A stretch of 64,000 nt of DNA from Mycolicibacterium tusciae JS617 (GTDB lineage: Bacteria; Actinomycetota; Actinomycetes; Mycobacteriales; Mycobacteriaceae): assembly GCF_000243415.2 (NCBI RefSeq), contig NZ_KI912270.1:1364001-1428000 (forward strand), written 5' to 3'. The position numbers were made by a program, and so were the translations under genes. The notes beneath the pieces are model-generated. The model was not told where the DNA came from and searched no databases. It saw only the letters and a list, made by a program, of their open reading frames with translations. Positions 63,250 through 64,000 of the stretch are shown piece after piece. The stretch's first letter is position 1; each line of letters starts with the position of its first letter.

Positions 63250-64000
63250 ATGGCTGCACCGGCGGCGCGGTTTGCAACGGCGACGATGTCACGTGAGGCG
63301 ATCACCATCGGCTTCGATGTCTCCGGCGGGTTCCTGGGCCGGACACGAGGGCACGATATTGCCCGATTTCGTTGTGCTGCAAGACGTTATGTCTCGATCA
63401 CCCATCCGGATTACGTCGACCACGTGCTGCACCGGGCCCGGCTACGCTACGTCAAGTCCAACGATTACGAACCGATCCGCGCCGCAGCGGGGGTCAACCT
63501 ACTGACCGACGAGGGTGACTCGTGGGCCGCACACCGGGGCACCCTGAATCCGACGTTTGCGCGGCGCCATCTCAACGAGATGGTCGACCTGATGCTCGAT
63601 CCGATCGAGCGCGTCACCTCGGATATCGACGCGGGCGCCGAGTTCGACATGCACGAGCTCATGGTCGAGGCCACGCTGCGGGTCGTCGCCAATGCGCTGT
63701 TCAGCCAGGACTTCGGTCCGTTGGTGGGCAGCATGAGCGATTTGGCCACGCGCGGGCTACGCCGGACCGAGAAGTTCGGTCGACTCGGCCTGTGGGGGCT
63801 GATGCCCCGACCCGTCTACCAGGCCTTGATGTGGTGCACGTTCTCCGGTGTGCCGCTGCCCCCGCCGTTCCGCGAAGCGCAAGAGATCACGCTGGCGCTC
63901 GATGAAGCCGTCAACGACGTCCTCGACGACCGACTCGCCCACCCGACCGAATCGGCGGACCTGCTCAACGTGTTGTTCGCCGCCGACAACGGAACCTGGC
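63250..64000 (+). CDS. Cytochrome P450, 3' end beyond the window
   Basis: The frame opens at ATG 63250 and stays open to the window end, giving 250 residues without a stop. Typical N-terminal P450 sequence is visible: [26 protein letters not shown], then [23 protein letters not shown] with the C-helix W-x-x-x-R (WAAHR), and [16 protein letters not shown]. The I-helix, ExxR and haem cysteine lie outside the window. The region before the first beta-strand is shorter than usual and lacks the proline-rich hinge. It is divergent from an AraC-type regulator gene. The substrate is unknown. Confidence 0.85.
   Translation, partial: MAAPAARFATATMSREAITIGFDVSGGFLGRTRGHDIARFRCAARRYVSITHPDYVDHVLHRARLRYVKSNDYEPIRAAAGVNLLTDEGDSWAAHRGTLNPTFARRHLNEMVDLMLDPIERVTSDIDAGAEFDMHELMVEATLRVVANALFSQDFGPLVGSMSDLATRGLRRTEKFGRLGLWGLMPRPVYQALMWCTFSGVPLPPPFREAQEITLALDEAVNDVLDDRLAHPTESADLLNVLFAADNGTW

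Noticed and set aside
63164..63505. A plus-strand frame of 113 codons at the AraC-P450 junction
   Set aside because: It overlaps the P450 in another frame. The P450 frame from 63250 has the family sequence and a leaderless promoter.

Overview
The window is high-GC, gene-dense actinobacterial chromosome. Its gene order matches, in reverse orientation, the Mycobacterium tuberculosis block from the suf operon (sufR to sufT) down to priA. Features found together in mycobacteria support this: MptB, LprG with its P55-type transporter, OpcA with a long transaldolase, ribBA/ribH, and many leaderless starts. The additions (PEP carboxylase, two P450s, a second lipoprotein GGT, a sulfotransferase operon, a DAPG-hydrolase-like gene) and an intein-free SufB fit an environmental, fast-growing Mycobacterium/Mycolicibacterium better than M. 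tuberculosis. The species cannot be fixed from sequence reading alone.

Layout. 1-6.7 kb: 3' end of a haloacid dehalogenase, then the minus-strand Fe-S operon sufR-B-D-C-S-U-T. 6.7-16.6 kb: an MDR reductase, the mannosyltransferase MptB, a DrrAB-like ABC exporter, a DAPG-hydrolase-like gene with its divergent TetR regulator, ctaA, an ATP-grasp protein, qor and ctaB. 16.7-23.2 kb: pentose phosphate operon tkt-tal-zwf-opcA-pgl. 23.2-29.4 kb: accessory region with a 13E12-type remnant, a small coiled-coil protein coupled to a P450, and a DUF1214-sulfotransferase-TetR-SDR operon with a 27-bp palindrome upstream. 29.4-41.4 kb: ppc, secG and the triose operon gap-pgk-tpi, a solute-binding-fold protein without signal peptide, then uvrC-rapZ-yvcK-whiA. 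41.4-49.5 kb: lipoprotein GGT, a GNAT protein, a PH-domain membrane protein, the riboflavin genes ribE/ribBA/ribH and the lprG-P55 envelope operon. 49.5-52.3 kb: a DJ-1/PfpI protein and an ABC system whose ATPase is fused to a cyclic-nucleotide-binding domain. 52.3-60.8 kb: ribD-rpe-rsmB-fmt, lemA with a DUF2207 protein, and a degenerate PriA. 60.8-64 kb: a YhhN protein, a 36-codon ORF coupled to a SnoaL-like gene, an AraC-type regulator and a divergent P450 cut by the window end.

How it works together. Most of the window is housekeeping metabolism: Fe-S assembly, haem A and cytochrome oxidase, pentose phosphate and lower glycolysis, riboflavin, and the cell-envelope lipid and lipomannan pathways. 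Genes sit in tightly coupled runs, with many 4-bp ATGA/GTGA overlaps. Accessory transcription units, each usually with its own TetR or AraC regulator, lie between these blocks. A repeated promoter layout, TANNNT followed by exactly six bases and then the start codon, marks at least nine genes as probably leaderless and helped settle several starts. No tRNA, rRNA, CRISPR array or intact insertion sequence was recognised.
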